64,000 nt of DNA from Lycium barbarum (lineage: Eukaryota > Streptophyta > Magnoliopsida > Solanales > Solanaceae). Below are positions 13,606 through 24,144 of the stretch, piece by piece; position 1 is the stretch's first letter, and each line of letters starts with the position of its first letter. A program made the position numbers and the translations under genes. The notes beneath the pieces were generated by a model. It ran no database searches. It was not told the DNA's origin and was given only the letters and a program-made list of their open reading frames with translations. The stretch lies in assembly GCF_019175385.1 (NCBI RefSeq), contig NC_083339.1:31215637-31279636 (forward strand), read 5' to 3'.

Positions 13606-14108
13606 CATAAGAACTAAACTCATTTTATTAGGACTAGAATAGTAGCGACTCTACTCGGGAGAAATCTCGGGTGTGTCCTAGTCCGGTAATAAAGTGAGTT
13701 GAACACTTGCGCGGATTTGTAAAACCAAAACCCCATTTTTTAAGGGGACTTTTTGCCAAATGTTTTCTTGAGTTTGTGGTAAAGAAATGAATGACATTTT
13801 TACATAAAGCTAAACATTTTTAAGCAAATAAATACACTAATCACACATTGAAGCTCGTAGGTCAAACGTATTCTACGGATCCTTAATACTAGGGTGTGTA
13901 AAACCTTCCTTACGAGATACCCAGAACCCTTACCTCAAACTTTGGTACCAAAAAGATTTCTCTTTTGCTTGAAAAAACTTTTACCCGGTTTTCCTAGTTT
14001 TCCTTTAATAAATTAGGTCGCGACTCTAAAATACTAAAATCCAATTAGAGCACCAACAACCTCATAGTAACTTTTATGCTTTAACCCGCGTAAAAGTGAA
14101 CTGTAACA
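13606..14108 (+). mobile_element. Host Tat/Ogre-type LTR, 3' terminal piece
   Basis: It carries the Tat LTR 3' signature: GGTCGCGACTC at about 14015, then about 90 bases to the terminus GTGAACTGTAACA at 14108. It is homologous, in opposite orientation, to 7604-7850 of the solo LTR (shared blocks around the 'attaaggatcc' and 'gaaaaccgg' texts). No primer-binding site follows, so this is either a solo or a 3' LTR. Its 5' end was not found. Confidence 0.7.
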
Positions 14109-14263
14109 GGGGTCCCTTACTTCGATATAACTAATGGGAGGGGTGGAACAGTAAGTTGCATTGTCGTAGATAGTGAAGTCCCGCATCTTATTTTTTGTTG
14201 AACGGTGTCGAGATTTCGTCATTTTTGTTTTGATCCCCCTTTAACATCAAATTCCTAGAACCT

Positions 14264-14935
14264 TTATCTGTCAAATAAATAATGGCACTCTAGGTTCCAA
14301 AATATATACATATAAACACAAGCAATTTCAATGGAGGAGTTTAGTATACCTATAAGCATTCTGTCCTGGTCTTGTACATGAGAGCTTTGATCAGATATAC
14401 TGTGAAGCGGAATCCTCCTATCTTCCTCAACCACTCTCCTCTTCTTGGCCCGACTATCCTCTTCCTTTTGTACATATCTCATAGCATATACTGGTGATCC
14501 CTGATTAACAGACTCCCAAGACTGAGGACTATTCGGTACCTCCATAACGCTAATATCCGTAGTGGCCCTAACATAATGTTGAACCTGAGGGGATACTGGA
14601 CGTTCAATCCCTGCTCTGCTCCCCTCACATCCTGCTCAATAGGCCCTGAATGCAAAACTAAGATCCGTGGTGAGGTCGTAACCGAAACCGCTCGGACAGG
14701 TGTCTCATATGAACCCTCAGACGGGTCCTCCTCAATAGAAGTCATAATCTCTAAAGGTCTGACTCAATAATGATCTCTGAGGGGTCGGTCTCAATCATAT
14801 AACTTATACTCCTCCTCCTTTCTTCTACTACCCTCTGACCTGCATCGGCGGGTGGGGCTGCTCTAATATCCACACTCGGAGTTGTCCCCATACTTTTACT
14901 AACTCAGGCTTTTCTCTTCATCGACATTACAGCAA
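14264..14935 (-). pseudogene. Degenerate gag N-terminus of a chromovirus
   Basis: An ATG on the minus strand near 14935 opens a short basic peptide that is stopped after seven codons. Two overlapping frames follow (14479-14745 and 14264-14545), both rich in Glu, Ser and Arg, including a basic KKRR stretch. Position just after the PBS and leader fits gag, but the conserved Retrotrans_gag core is not visible, so the name rests on context. Frame changes and stops show it is dead. It could also be an accessory 5' region. Confidence 0.45.
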
Positions 14936-15121
14936 TTCAAATGGGAAAATAGGATTAGGAACGAACTTTTCTACGTTTCGGCTCTATCGCACGATCTAGA
15001 TTATGAAGAAAGGATACATTCCTAAATGTCATGTATCCAACTGTTTTTAAGTATGGCACGCTTTATACCTATAAACAAGACTCTATTAGACACGGCTCAT
15101 AGACATCCCTAGGATTGACCT

Positions 15122-15133
15122 GCTCTAATACCA
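15122..15133 (-). other. Primer-binding site, initiator tRNA-Met type
   Basis: The minus strand reads TGGTATTAGAGC, one base away from the common plant PBS TGGTATCAGAGC. It lies four bases after the LTR terminus TGTGACA. This fixes the minus-strand orientation and shows that 15138-18220 is a 5' LTR. Confidence 0.85.
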
Positions 15134-15314
15134 AGTTTGTCACACCCCAATGAGAGGCATGACGGGTGCCCGGCTCTATCGACCGAGTACCACCTGGCGT
15201 ATACTGACATAATCTCAATACAACTATCCTGGCTTGAAATGTGTGTTCACTGTAATATAGAAAACACCTACATGCAGAAAAGGCCCACTACATTGGGAAA
15301 CATATGCATGACCA

Positions 15315-15352
<38 letters not shown>

Positions 15353-15805
15353 TACACGCTAGTCAACAAGGCTGCTACAAGTGTCCTCATAATAACATGT
15401 AGCTGGCAAGGCTGCACATGACATCTACATTCATCATACTGTCTATGAGCCTCTAGGAGTGCATATACATAACATGTGAACATACCATATACCAAAAGAG
15501 CAAGCCTGGTAAAATGGCACTTGTTGACGATCCGCTAAAGCTGATAATCCTACTAAAGAGGTCGTCTGCTCTGTCTGTCAGGACCTGCAACACGAAATGC
15601 GGCATCCAGTGCAATGAGACGTCGGTACGGATGAAAGTACTGAGTATGTAAGGCATGAAACAACATCATAAGTAAAACATAAATATAGACGGATAGAAGT
15701 AACCTGAGTCATCTAAGAACGTGCAATATGCAATGCATGAGTTTGAAAATCATATGCAAGTACACACACACACACACACACATGTATAAATAGTATCATT
15801 ATGAT

Positions 15806-15970
15806 AACGTACTCGGCCTTTTTAGGACTCGGTGTGTAACGTACCCGGCCCTTACGGGACTCGGTGTGAAACATACCCGGCCCTTATGGGACTCTGTGTG
15901 GAACATACCCAGCCCTTACAGGACTCAGTGTGAAAAATACTCATCCCTTACGGGACTCGGTGTTAAACAT
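15806..15970. repeat. Tandem repeat, about 39 bp, 4-5 copies, in LTR
   Basis: The unit core is CGGCCCTTACGGGACTCGGT with varying spacers of the type 'gtgaaacata'. It is within the LTR at 15138-18220, in the place where related LTRs also have short tandem repeats. Confidence 0.8.
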
Positions 15971-16988
15971 ACCCAACTGATCAGTGGTTGCACAATAGGT
16001 GCCATACACAGCCGACTATAGCACGGATCGGTGTAGTAAAATAGTGCATACATATATATATATATATATATATACACAATGCATGATGAGCCAATGAAAT
16101 AACATCGGGCCTTTCGGAGTGACTTAAGGTCGTAACCTCCGAATATATTATGAAACTCATATCGAAGCCAAGAAATAAATCAGTAAGAATAATCATAATG
16201 ATATTATGAGAATCATTTGTGAAGAATATCCAAGTATTTAAGAGTCAATCAACATCTCAACAAGGAATGTTTATATAGGCATTGAACAAGAATAGAGTGG
16301 AGTCATTACGCTATCCATGCTAGTAGACTTATAGGATTCGTGCAAAAGGAAATGAAGATAGCAACACCTTACATACCTTATTTTTCAAGCTGCCACTTGA
16401 AATAATCCCTTATTCTGATGCTCGTCCTTCACCCGAACCAATATTGTAAGGTATATCCTTAATCATATTCCATCATGTTCTTACATCAACTTGGATAAGT
16501 AGTATATCGAAGGATGATTCGGGTTACAAGAATTCGGGCAGCATTTCCTCTATTTTTACTACGTCCCAAGTTTACAACAACAACAACCAACCCAATATCA
16601 ACAACATCAAATTCAATTCAACCACTAATTCATCCAATCAACAACATCCATATAGGATTATTCCGTCCTTTTCTCAATTCAACTAAGTATGTTATATTTT
16701 AACGAATATAATCCCGAATCAACGTGATTCTGTGAATATAACGAAGGGATCTTACCTTATTAACTTCCAATTGATCCTTGATGGCTTCACACCCAAGGTC
16801 CCGCCATCTTTCACCTTGCTTCACAATAATCATGATAATATGATGTTGCCACGAGCTTCCCGAGCCTAGATTACAAAACCACCTTATGATTTCTTGGTTT
16901 TTAATGATAAGGAATCTTGGGAGATGATTCTAGGGTCTTTAGGGTTCTTAAAATTTTTAGAAGAATGAGGAAATGTGAGAGGTGGAGG

Positions 16989-16996
16989 CTTATATA
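16989..16996 (-). promoter_or_regulatory. Probable LTR TATA box
   Basis: The minus strand reads TATATAAG followed by CCTCCACC. It is about 0.45 kb from the LTR start once the MITE is removed. The MITE boundary lies about 10 bases upstream of it. Confidence 0.5.
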
Positions 16997-17005
16997 GGTC
17001 CTAAG

Positions 17006-17787
17006 TAGAGGTGGGCACAGTTTGGGCCAACTCTAAATCCAAACCGGAATTCAAAATTTTTAAATATTTGGTTTGAATATTTGGATTATGGATTGGACTT
17101 TGGATTTTATTTTTAAAATTTATGGATTTCGGATTGGATATGGATTTAGTACTATGGATTTTTGGATATCCGAAAATTCAAAATTTTTATACCTTTTATC
17201 TAGACCTACCTATATCATATGTACTAATAAGTCTAGTTTCTAAAGGTCCAATAGATTAGTACCTAAGGCCCTATCCATTAAAATATTAAATCCAATAAAC
17301 AATTCTCTACTAAATCAACTATAATATAGGGTTTTCTTACGTCTCAAGTCTCAAAAGTCTCACGTCAGTGTCACCCAAGGCAATGTTCTTTATTATTTTT
17401 CCAGATGATTGCTTAGATTTTATTTTGTTCATTTCCACTTTTCCATAATGCTTTTATTTAGTATGGATTTATTATGTTGGACATGACTTGAACTTGTTAA
17501 TCCTAACTTGAACTGGAAGGCTTTTTTTACTGAGCAATTAAGATTTAGATTTACCTCTGTGGAACTAACACATGAATTTCATTCCTAATAAGTTTTCCTT
17601 AAGTCTCAAGAGTCAAATCCGAAAATGCGAAATATCCAAACTGAATAATCCGAAATAGAACTTAAAATATCCAATCCAATCCGAACTTATTTGGATTGGA
17701 TTTGGATTGTAATTTCTTCAATCTGAAAATCGAATATCCAAACCGAAAATTTCATATCCAATTCGATGACCCGAACGCGCACCCCTA
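17006..17787. mobile_element. hAT-like non-autonomous element (782 bp)
   Basis: The ends are TAGAGGTGGGCA (left) and, on the other strand, TAGGGGTGCGCG (right), the usual look of hAT termini. The flanking 8-mers GTCCTAAG (16998-17005) and GTCACAAG (17788-17795) agree at six of eight positions, so they are an aged target duplication. The interior is AT-rich with many copies of 'tttggat' and 'atccaaa' on opposite strands. No transposase is present. Confidence 0.8.
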
Positions 17788-18220
17788 GTCACAAGGTCAG
17801 TTGCCACCACCTCAAAATTTGGCCTACGCGATCGCGAGCCTTTGGCTCTCGATCACGTAGGTTTGCAAGCCTTATGGCAGTCTATCTTGAAACGCCCATA
17901 ACTTCCTACTCTGATGTCTTATCGACAAACGATTTGTTGCATTGGAAACTAGACTCAATGAAATTTAATTTACATAGATTATGCATTTCATAACTCCTCA
18001 TATTCTAGCAGATACACCTCCCTCAAATTTGACCAAAAATTTCGTCCTGCCAAGTTTTCCCAAAGTTTTGACAAACTTAATTCCTTCATTTCGCTTGATC
18101 CCGAAACCTTTAGACACTTGCTTACTTGTTTGAAGTCTTCCTTAACCTTATAAGAGGTCCATAACCTCTCCGGGCTTATGTTAGTTTACTTATGATGCAA
18201 AAGGTTTTCGAGGTGTAACA

Positions 18221-18642
18221 GAACATGTCTACAGACCTTGTTCATTTAATTTGTCAATCATCAAAACTCACACATGCTTATGCCAACAATAACTCCTACA
18301 ACTGAAGAATTGCGGCCAGATCTCTGTAACCATTTAGGTGTCTTTTTGTTAATCTTTCCTTAAGTCAGTAAGAATCATCTAGCCAACTCATGAGTACAAT
18401 GGTTTCCATGCTTTGAAATCCTAGCATTGATTTGAATCTCAAAATTCTTAGTAATAGATATAGGTTCTTATGCTTTTCTTCATTAATGTGGAGTTAAAAG
18501 AATGGTAACTCATGCTTTTTCTTGAATTTGTATGGAGTTCAAGAAGTAATGATTGTGTTAAAGAAAAAAAACAAAGATACTGATGATGAAGGAAGCTACG
18601 GAATCTTGGATTGGAAAAAAGGAATAACGATGACAAACAAAT
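18221..18642. other. Unresolved non-coding DNA
   Basis: No gene was recognised. About 18236-18270 (GTTCATTTAATTTGTCAATC and following) resembles 61978-62010, so it may be part of an unidentified dispersed repeat. Confidence 0.4.
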
Positions 18643-18787
18643 ATCCTTAAAGTATGCCTCCAACTTAAATTACATCCTTAATATAATTTAAGAATGAAAT
18701 TATTTATTTTTTAAAAACATTAAGGATGTTTTTGTTCAGACAAATAAATTGAGGATGTAAATTAAGTTAGAGGCATACTTTAAGGAT
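18643..18787. mobile_element. Fold-back MITE, about 145 bp
   Basis: Left arm ATCCTTAAAGTATGCCTC (from 18643) and right arm GAGGCATACTTTAAGGAT (to 18787) are near-perfect inverted repeats of about 47 bp. The interior itself folds around TCCTTAAT and ATTAAGGA. No clear target duplication was found, so superfamily is unassigned. Confidence 0.75.
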
Positions 18788-19485
18788 GTATATGGCCAAA
18801 AACTCTACGTTGTCCTGATCGGTAGAAATAACTTCATAAACGTATTATCTAATGGAAAAATTACAGTCAAATACCATTCGGTCATCTAGTTTATAGAATA
18901 TGTACACAGTGTATAAGTAGCGTGTACTTTTTAATATATATATATATATATATATAACATATGTAACCGAACTGTATAAAGAGTGTATACTTTGATTATA
19001 TTATTCCTACTAGTTTACCTAATCTTTAAAAGATAGGCCCACTTCTAAAAGTCAATGAAAATATATGTTCAAACGGTCCATTTAGGCAGTCCCCCATTTA
19101 TTTGCTGCAGTCAATTGGGGCCTCCCTTTAATTAAGTAGGTTGGCGGTACGCATGCTCATCATTAAATTGGAGATACCAGAGGTGAGAAAGAATATTGGC
19201 ACAACAAGGAAATGGTTTAGAATTTGGGTAATGGACAAATTATTCTTCATTTTAATGAATGATGTTATATACTTACTCTTCTTACATTCACTTCTTCAGG
19301 TAGCTAGGATTAATTACAATACCGGTGTAAATAAGTTTTTATCTCGATAATGTATCTGATTATGAATGGAAAAGTTGTCTTACTTCAACAGAATAAGAGA
19401 TGTTTGGATATAATTAGTTTATACTTTAATTTTTCTCCTCCTAAGACTTAGAGATAGATATATAGAAACTGAAGTATTTTGGGGA
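18788..19485. other. Unresolved AT-rich DNA
   Basis: It contains a (TA)n run at about 18933-18955. The frame at 19141-19350 has no recognisable domain. I see nothing else. Confidence 0.4.
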
Positions 19486-19495
19486 TTATTATATA

Positions 19496-19600
19496 GAGTC
19501 CGCAAATTAAATGACCCAAAAAGTGGGTTTGTGAACTAAAATAACCCATAAAAGAAAAAGTTAGCAAAGTACATTTTGCGCACTAATTTAGTGTGCAATA
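19496..19600 (+). repeat. MULE left terminal inverted repeat
   Basis: It is the inverted partner of 24030-24134. It holds the palindrome GCGCACTAATTTAGTGTGC at 19578-19596; a second copy just inside, at 19638-19652, makes a larger hairpin over 19574-19656. Confidence 0.85.
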
Positions 19601-19895
19601 GGACTTAATTGTAACTTTCACAGTCAAGTCCTATTATGCACTAATTTAGTGCGCAAAAGGTATTATTTTCATTTTCCCAACACTTCTGTAATTTCAAAGT
19701 TTTAAAATTTCACGTTTTTTTCAATACTTTGACCAAAGATTAGTCATGTTGCAAAACGCCGGAATATCAATATTTTATATAGAACTTGATATCTTCTTTT
19801 GCGAACAATAATGTAGGCTCAATACATCAAGTATACGTATACGTAATATTAACATAAAATGTACAATTTATTTACATGTACACAATCTCCATCCC

Positions 19896-22800
19896 TTATT
19901 CCTTAGGTCCCATTGTGGGAGCCTTTAGAGTAACCCTAGGCCTTAGGCAATCCCCACCACCTCCACCACCCTCACCATTATCTCCATCTCCCTTCTTCCT
20001 CTTAATAATAGGATGCTCTATGTCATGATCATCCTTCCTTCCCTTCCTTGCACCCTCTAGCATAACATGCTTCTTCTTCTGGGGCCGGTGTGGGATTTGT
20101 TTGGTCGGAATATCATCAGCATCAGGAGATGGGTCAATCTCAGACGGGTCCACATGCGCATAAGAATGAACTTGAAATAAAATATAAACAATTTAGTTTA
20201 GATTTATTCTAAACTAAACCTGAAATAGCATATAAATAATTAAAAGGATAAAACTAATTATAATTTAGATTTAATTAATACATTGTCTTTTTGTAAAAAA
20301 ATAAACCTATGTGTCGATGAGCTCCTGAGATGGATGATGAGAGGGCTCCTGAGCTGGCTTCTCAACGGTCTCCCGAGTAGGCTCCTAAGCGGACTCCGGC
20401 ACCGGAGATATATATGGTGCCGGAGCTGGAGACGGGTCCACAGGCATAGAAGAATGAACCTGAAATAAATTTATTCTAAACTAAACTTGAAATATCATAT
20501 AGACAACTAAAAACCTAATTATAATTTAGATTTAATTAATACATTATCCTTTTGTAAAAAATCAAACATGTGTGTCGACGGGCTGCTAAGATGGATGATA
20601 AGAGGGCTCCTGAGCTGGCTCCTCAGCGGTCTCCTGAGCGGGCTCCGGATCCGGAGATGCAGATGGTGCTAGAGCTGGATCCTGAGAAATGGAAAATTAT
20701 ATAAGAATTTGTATAAGTATTTTAATGTTAAAATAATTATTTCAAACAGTTACATCTTGGCTCCAGCTGCCGAAGTCCAGGACTGTGTAGTCGTACTCCA
20801 GTGCCCTGCCACCCTGCAGATCACGAACTGGTCGCTCACCCTGTGGATGACGAATTGGTGACTGTGCATGGTATGCCTCTAATGATGGCCACTCTAGGTG
20901 CTATGAAAATAGCTCTGCCGGCGTATATAAAGGTGTCGACGGGTGTTCTGAAGTCGACGGGCGCTCTAAAGTCGACGAATGCTACTGGGTTGGAGCTGGA
21001 ACGGTAGCATGCTCGTCAGGCTCATCTACTAGATGGAGGCCTCCACCGTCTCCACCTCGGCCACCAGCCCCTCTAGCCGCACCCCTTGTGTCCCTACCAC
21101 CTCAGCCACCAGCCCCTCTAGCCTCACCCCCTCTGACCCTACCCCTTCGGCCACCAGCCCCACCACCTCTAGCCTTACCGCCTCCACGAGCACAAGCACG
21201 ACCACGTGTTATAGGGGCCTGATACGAGATATTTGGAATATGCTCATGGATACGTCCGAGCTCTTGTGATTTTTGCATACCACTATCGGCTAGCTGAACC
21301 ATCCGGGCTTCGTATCCTGCTGTCTTGGGGGATTGCATATGGCCCATGCTCTTCCAGTGCATCATCTGTACGGTCTATAGCTGCATTTGTTGGAAAATAT
21401 TAATGATTGAATAAATTTGTAACGTAATATATAAGACGATTAATTACGTTTAAGTGGGGTAAACTTACCAACGCCTCATACTATCCCGCGAGTGCTGCAT
21501 ATCCTCGGTCCTCTGCGTGAAGTGTCTCGGGGTTGCCAATCAGGTTGCGTGTGATCTGCCGGTACCATTTCATGTACTCGAGGATCGGAGTCGTATGTCC
21601 GACCACCGCTGCGACCCAATCCTATGATCCCAACGATGGAGTTGCGCCTGCATAAAGGCCCGGAATGCAGCATCGATGACCGCACGCTCATCCCGCATAT
21701 AATGGTCGTGCTCCCAAACAGCCGGCTCAGGTATATTCAGTACACGCCCTAACTGTCGTAAGACGCGGTGGGGCGCGTTATCCTCAACAATACCCATGTG
21801 TATTAATGGACACCGCAACCTCCACATGTGCTCGCCAGCCTTATAAAACGGCAGAAACTGATTCAAAATCTGATCATACGGCCTCAATATAAAAACTGTA
21901 AAAAAAAAAAAAAAATAGTAAACAATACAGGACAAAAATATTTTTTTAAAAAATAGATAATAACCTAACATGTCTGCCGTCATACGATCTAGCTGATCCC
22001 TCAATAGAAGAATTCTGTGGTGCGTATGCACATCTCGGATTACGCCTTCTGTCCATCTCTTTGCGTAGGGCATGCCCTCAGCAATGAAGTCAGGCTGAGG
22101 GTGCGCAGCTACGGCCTGAAAAGGCCCCATCCTAGACTACACTCATATCTAAAAGGGTTATTAAAAAAATGTTTTATTAGTCGTCGTTTCAAAAAGCTAT
22201 ATTTGTAATAAAATTACACACTTTTAAATATATTACCTGGAGAAGCGCGTGAAATCCGCCGACTACCACACGCTGGCCCACAGACGCTCGACATAGTAAT
22301 CGATACAGGAAAGCTAGAACAGTAGCTCCCCAATTATCACATCCCAACTCGCCCAGATCCTTAATATATAGCAAATACCGTAAGCTCACATGGGAACCCG
22401 ATGTGTTCGGGAACAAGATGCCCCCAAATATGATGAGTAAGTGTAGACGAGCACAGCGATTGACCTCTACCTGAGGTGTGTCCTCTGTAATAGGATGCTG
22501 GATGTCTATGAGGCGCAAGTGAGTACAGAGGGAAACCAACGACACTCGAGTCTGTCCCTGGAAATCACGTTCCTCCGGCACTAAATCGGTGAGCCTAGTC
22601 AACTCCTGTCGATACCATCCGGGCTGCTGAGGCTTCTCAATATCTAATGGGCGTCCATCAACCCGTAGACCATATATGACCTCCACATCCTCAAGCATGA
22701 TAGTGGCCTCACCAGTACGGAGATGAAATGTGTGGGTCTCCGGTCGCCATCGCTCACTCATGGCTGTCATAAGAGCCTTATCATGCAGTACCTGACCAAC

Positions 22801-23019
22801 AGCGATGCAATGGTAGATATCGCCCTGATAAAGTATATCTAATACGCGACGATGTGGGGGCCGATCCCCCACAAGATCCCACGCATGTTCTATGCTACGG
22901 GGATAGAGCAATGTACTAGAATGTATCTCCCCATCCCATAATAGCTGGGACCTATGATGACCCTGTAGATAAAGTATTGATGCATAGAAAGGCCTCAGAT
23001 GAAGAGGGTTGGAATCCAT
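19896..23019 (-). pseudogene. PMD (plant mobile domain, MAIN-like) gene, multi-exon, decayed
   Basis: MAIN-like PMD proteins are nuclear plant proteins needed for genome stability and silencing; TE-borne copies are common. Exon 1 (22237-23019) is open for 261 codons from an ATG and holds the N-terminal PMD part (ending GGFHALLQ). A GT donor at 22236 follows. Exon 2 is about 21965-22136 (RDQLDRMTADM) and exon 3 about 21469-21895, with the PMD core CPLIHMGIVEDNAPHRVLRQ. Exon 4 is about 20754-21381, Gly/Arg-rich then Pro-rich. The tail exons end in a basic KKK/KRKK segment (19896-20170). Lesions: a one-base deletion near 21623; an in-frame TAG at 21481-21483; and in exon 4 a TAG at 21376-21378, TGA at 21102-21104, TAG at 20982-20984 and TAG at 20901-20903. 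Splice sites were inferred by eye. The PMD assignment is firm from motifs; a function for this copy is unlikely. Confidence 0.82.
20180..20700 (-). repeat. Tandem duplication of a tail exon plus intron (about 260 bp)
   Basis: The blocks at about 20283-20470 and 20545-20690 both encode a Pro/Glu-rich peptide with a PAQEPS core on the minus strand. Each is preceded by the same AT-rich intron text ('ataatttagatttaattaat'). A third partial copy of intron plus exon start lies at about 20140-20280. This lengthened the acidic/proline tail of the PMD protein before it decayed. Confidence 0.7.
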
Positions 23020-24029
23020 GGAGGTGTCGTATCTGTATTAATAATTTTTAATTAATCATTAACATGTAATATTAATTATGTAATCCTTTATCGAAAAATT
23101 ATACTAGCTAACTAATCCTTTAACGGGAAATTATATTAACTATCTAAATTTGCGAATTAATATTTGTTAATTGATTATTATACTAACTACAATTAACTAA
23201 CTAATATTATAACTGATATTTTTAAGAGGATGTTCAATCCTAAACTAAGGATTAACTAACAAATATAATACTAAGGATATTATGGTTTAACTATTTCTAA
23301 TTAAAAATTGATAATTAATTAGACCACTAATTATCACATTAACACATAAATTAGATAACTAATTAGCACATTAATAATTAACATGGATTAAATTTTTTTA
23401 CGAATAAATAAATTAACAAATAAAGATATTATTTGGAGATTAGTATATTTTTCTATAATCAAACAATTAACAAATCATTAACACAAAATTAAAGATTAAC
23501 ATATCATTATCAAATAATTAACAATTAGCTAATCAAACTATTAACAAATAATTAAAGATTAACATATCATTAACAAATAATTAACAATTAGCTAATAAAA
23601 AAATTAAGAAAAAAAAATGAAAAAGGGGTTGATCACACTGGACAGCCCCTACTCCATTTTTTTTTGGCGTAATATTTTTTTTTCTCGAAATTTGCAACTA
23701 TTAAACATTAATCATGCTTAGGATAATAATATATTTAACAATGTAATAGAAAATTCATAGTAAAATACCTAGGTTAAAGGTTGTTTTTGAGTTTTTGAAA
23801 TCGAGTTGTACGCCGTTGTATTCCGAAATCCAAGCTTTGAAACTTGTTCCTTGACTTGAATATACAAGAATATTGACTTTTGGGTTAAAAAATAACACGA
23901 AAATGATGTTTTTTGAATGTGGGACCTCGGGTCATTGACTTTAATGGTTGTCTTTTTAAAAAAAAAAAAAACAAAAGAGGTGAAGGACCAATCGGGTAAA
24001 GAAGATGGTGGGGCGTTTTATTAAACCCC

Positions 24030-24134
24030 TTTTGCACACTAAATTAGTGCGCAAAAGGTACTTTGGTAACTGTTTTTTTAATAGGTTATTTTGGTCCACA
24101 AACCCACTTTTCGGGTCATTTAAGTTGCAGACTC
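24030..24134 (-). repeat. MULE right terminal inverted repeat
   Basis: It is the inverted partner of 19496-19600, with the same palindrome at 24034-24052 (GCACACTAAATTAGTGCGC). Confidence 0.85.
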
Positions 24135-24144
24135 TTATTATATA

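Larger units (their letters stand above)
14109..15137 (-). mobile_element. Internal 5' region of a minus-strand chromovirus (leader and gag remnant)
   Basis: It lies immediately downstream, in minus-strand sense, of the LTR at 15138-18220. It begins with a primer-binding site and a leader, followed by a degraded gag start. It is cut off at the Tat LTR terminus at 14108; protease, RT, integrase and 3' LTR are absent. Confidence 0.7.
15138..18220 (-). mobile_element. Chromovirus 5' LTR (3083 bp, includes a MITE)
   Basis: On the minus strand it starts TGTTACACCTCG (18220) and ends GGTGTGACA (15138), followed by the PBS. The conserved LTR block with CATACTCAGTAC lies at about 15580-15650. A 782-bp hAT-like MITE at 17006-17787 splits it, so its own length is about 2.29 kb. 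Other contents are a (TA)n run at about 15318-15350, an (AC)n run at about 15763-15781, a (TA)n run at about 16052-16074 and a 39-bp tandem repeat. The right flank is GAACA. The left partner is lost with the truncated interior. Confidence 0.88.
19496..24134 (-). mobile_element. MULE-type DNA transposon carrying a PMD gene (4639 bp)
   Basis: Terminal inverted repeats of about 105 bp begin GAGTCCGCAAATTAAATGAC (left, 19496) and GAGTCTGCAACTTAAATGAC (right, read inward from 24134), roughly 88% alike. The flanks are a perfect 10-bp duplication TTATTATATA (19486-19495 and 24135-24144), close to the 9-bp duplication typical of Mutator-like elements. The only coding content is a decayed PMD gene on the minus strand; no MURA transposase or ULP1-type gene is seen. 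PMD genes are known passengers of MULEs and gypsy elements in plants. About 23030-24000 is very AT-rich, including a 60-65 bp direct duplication around 23480-23600. Confidence 0.85.
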
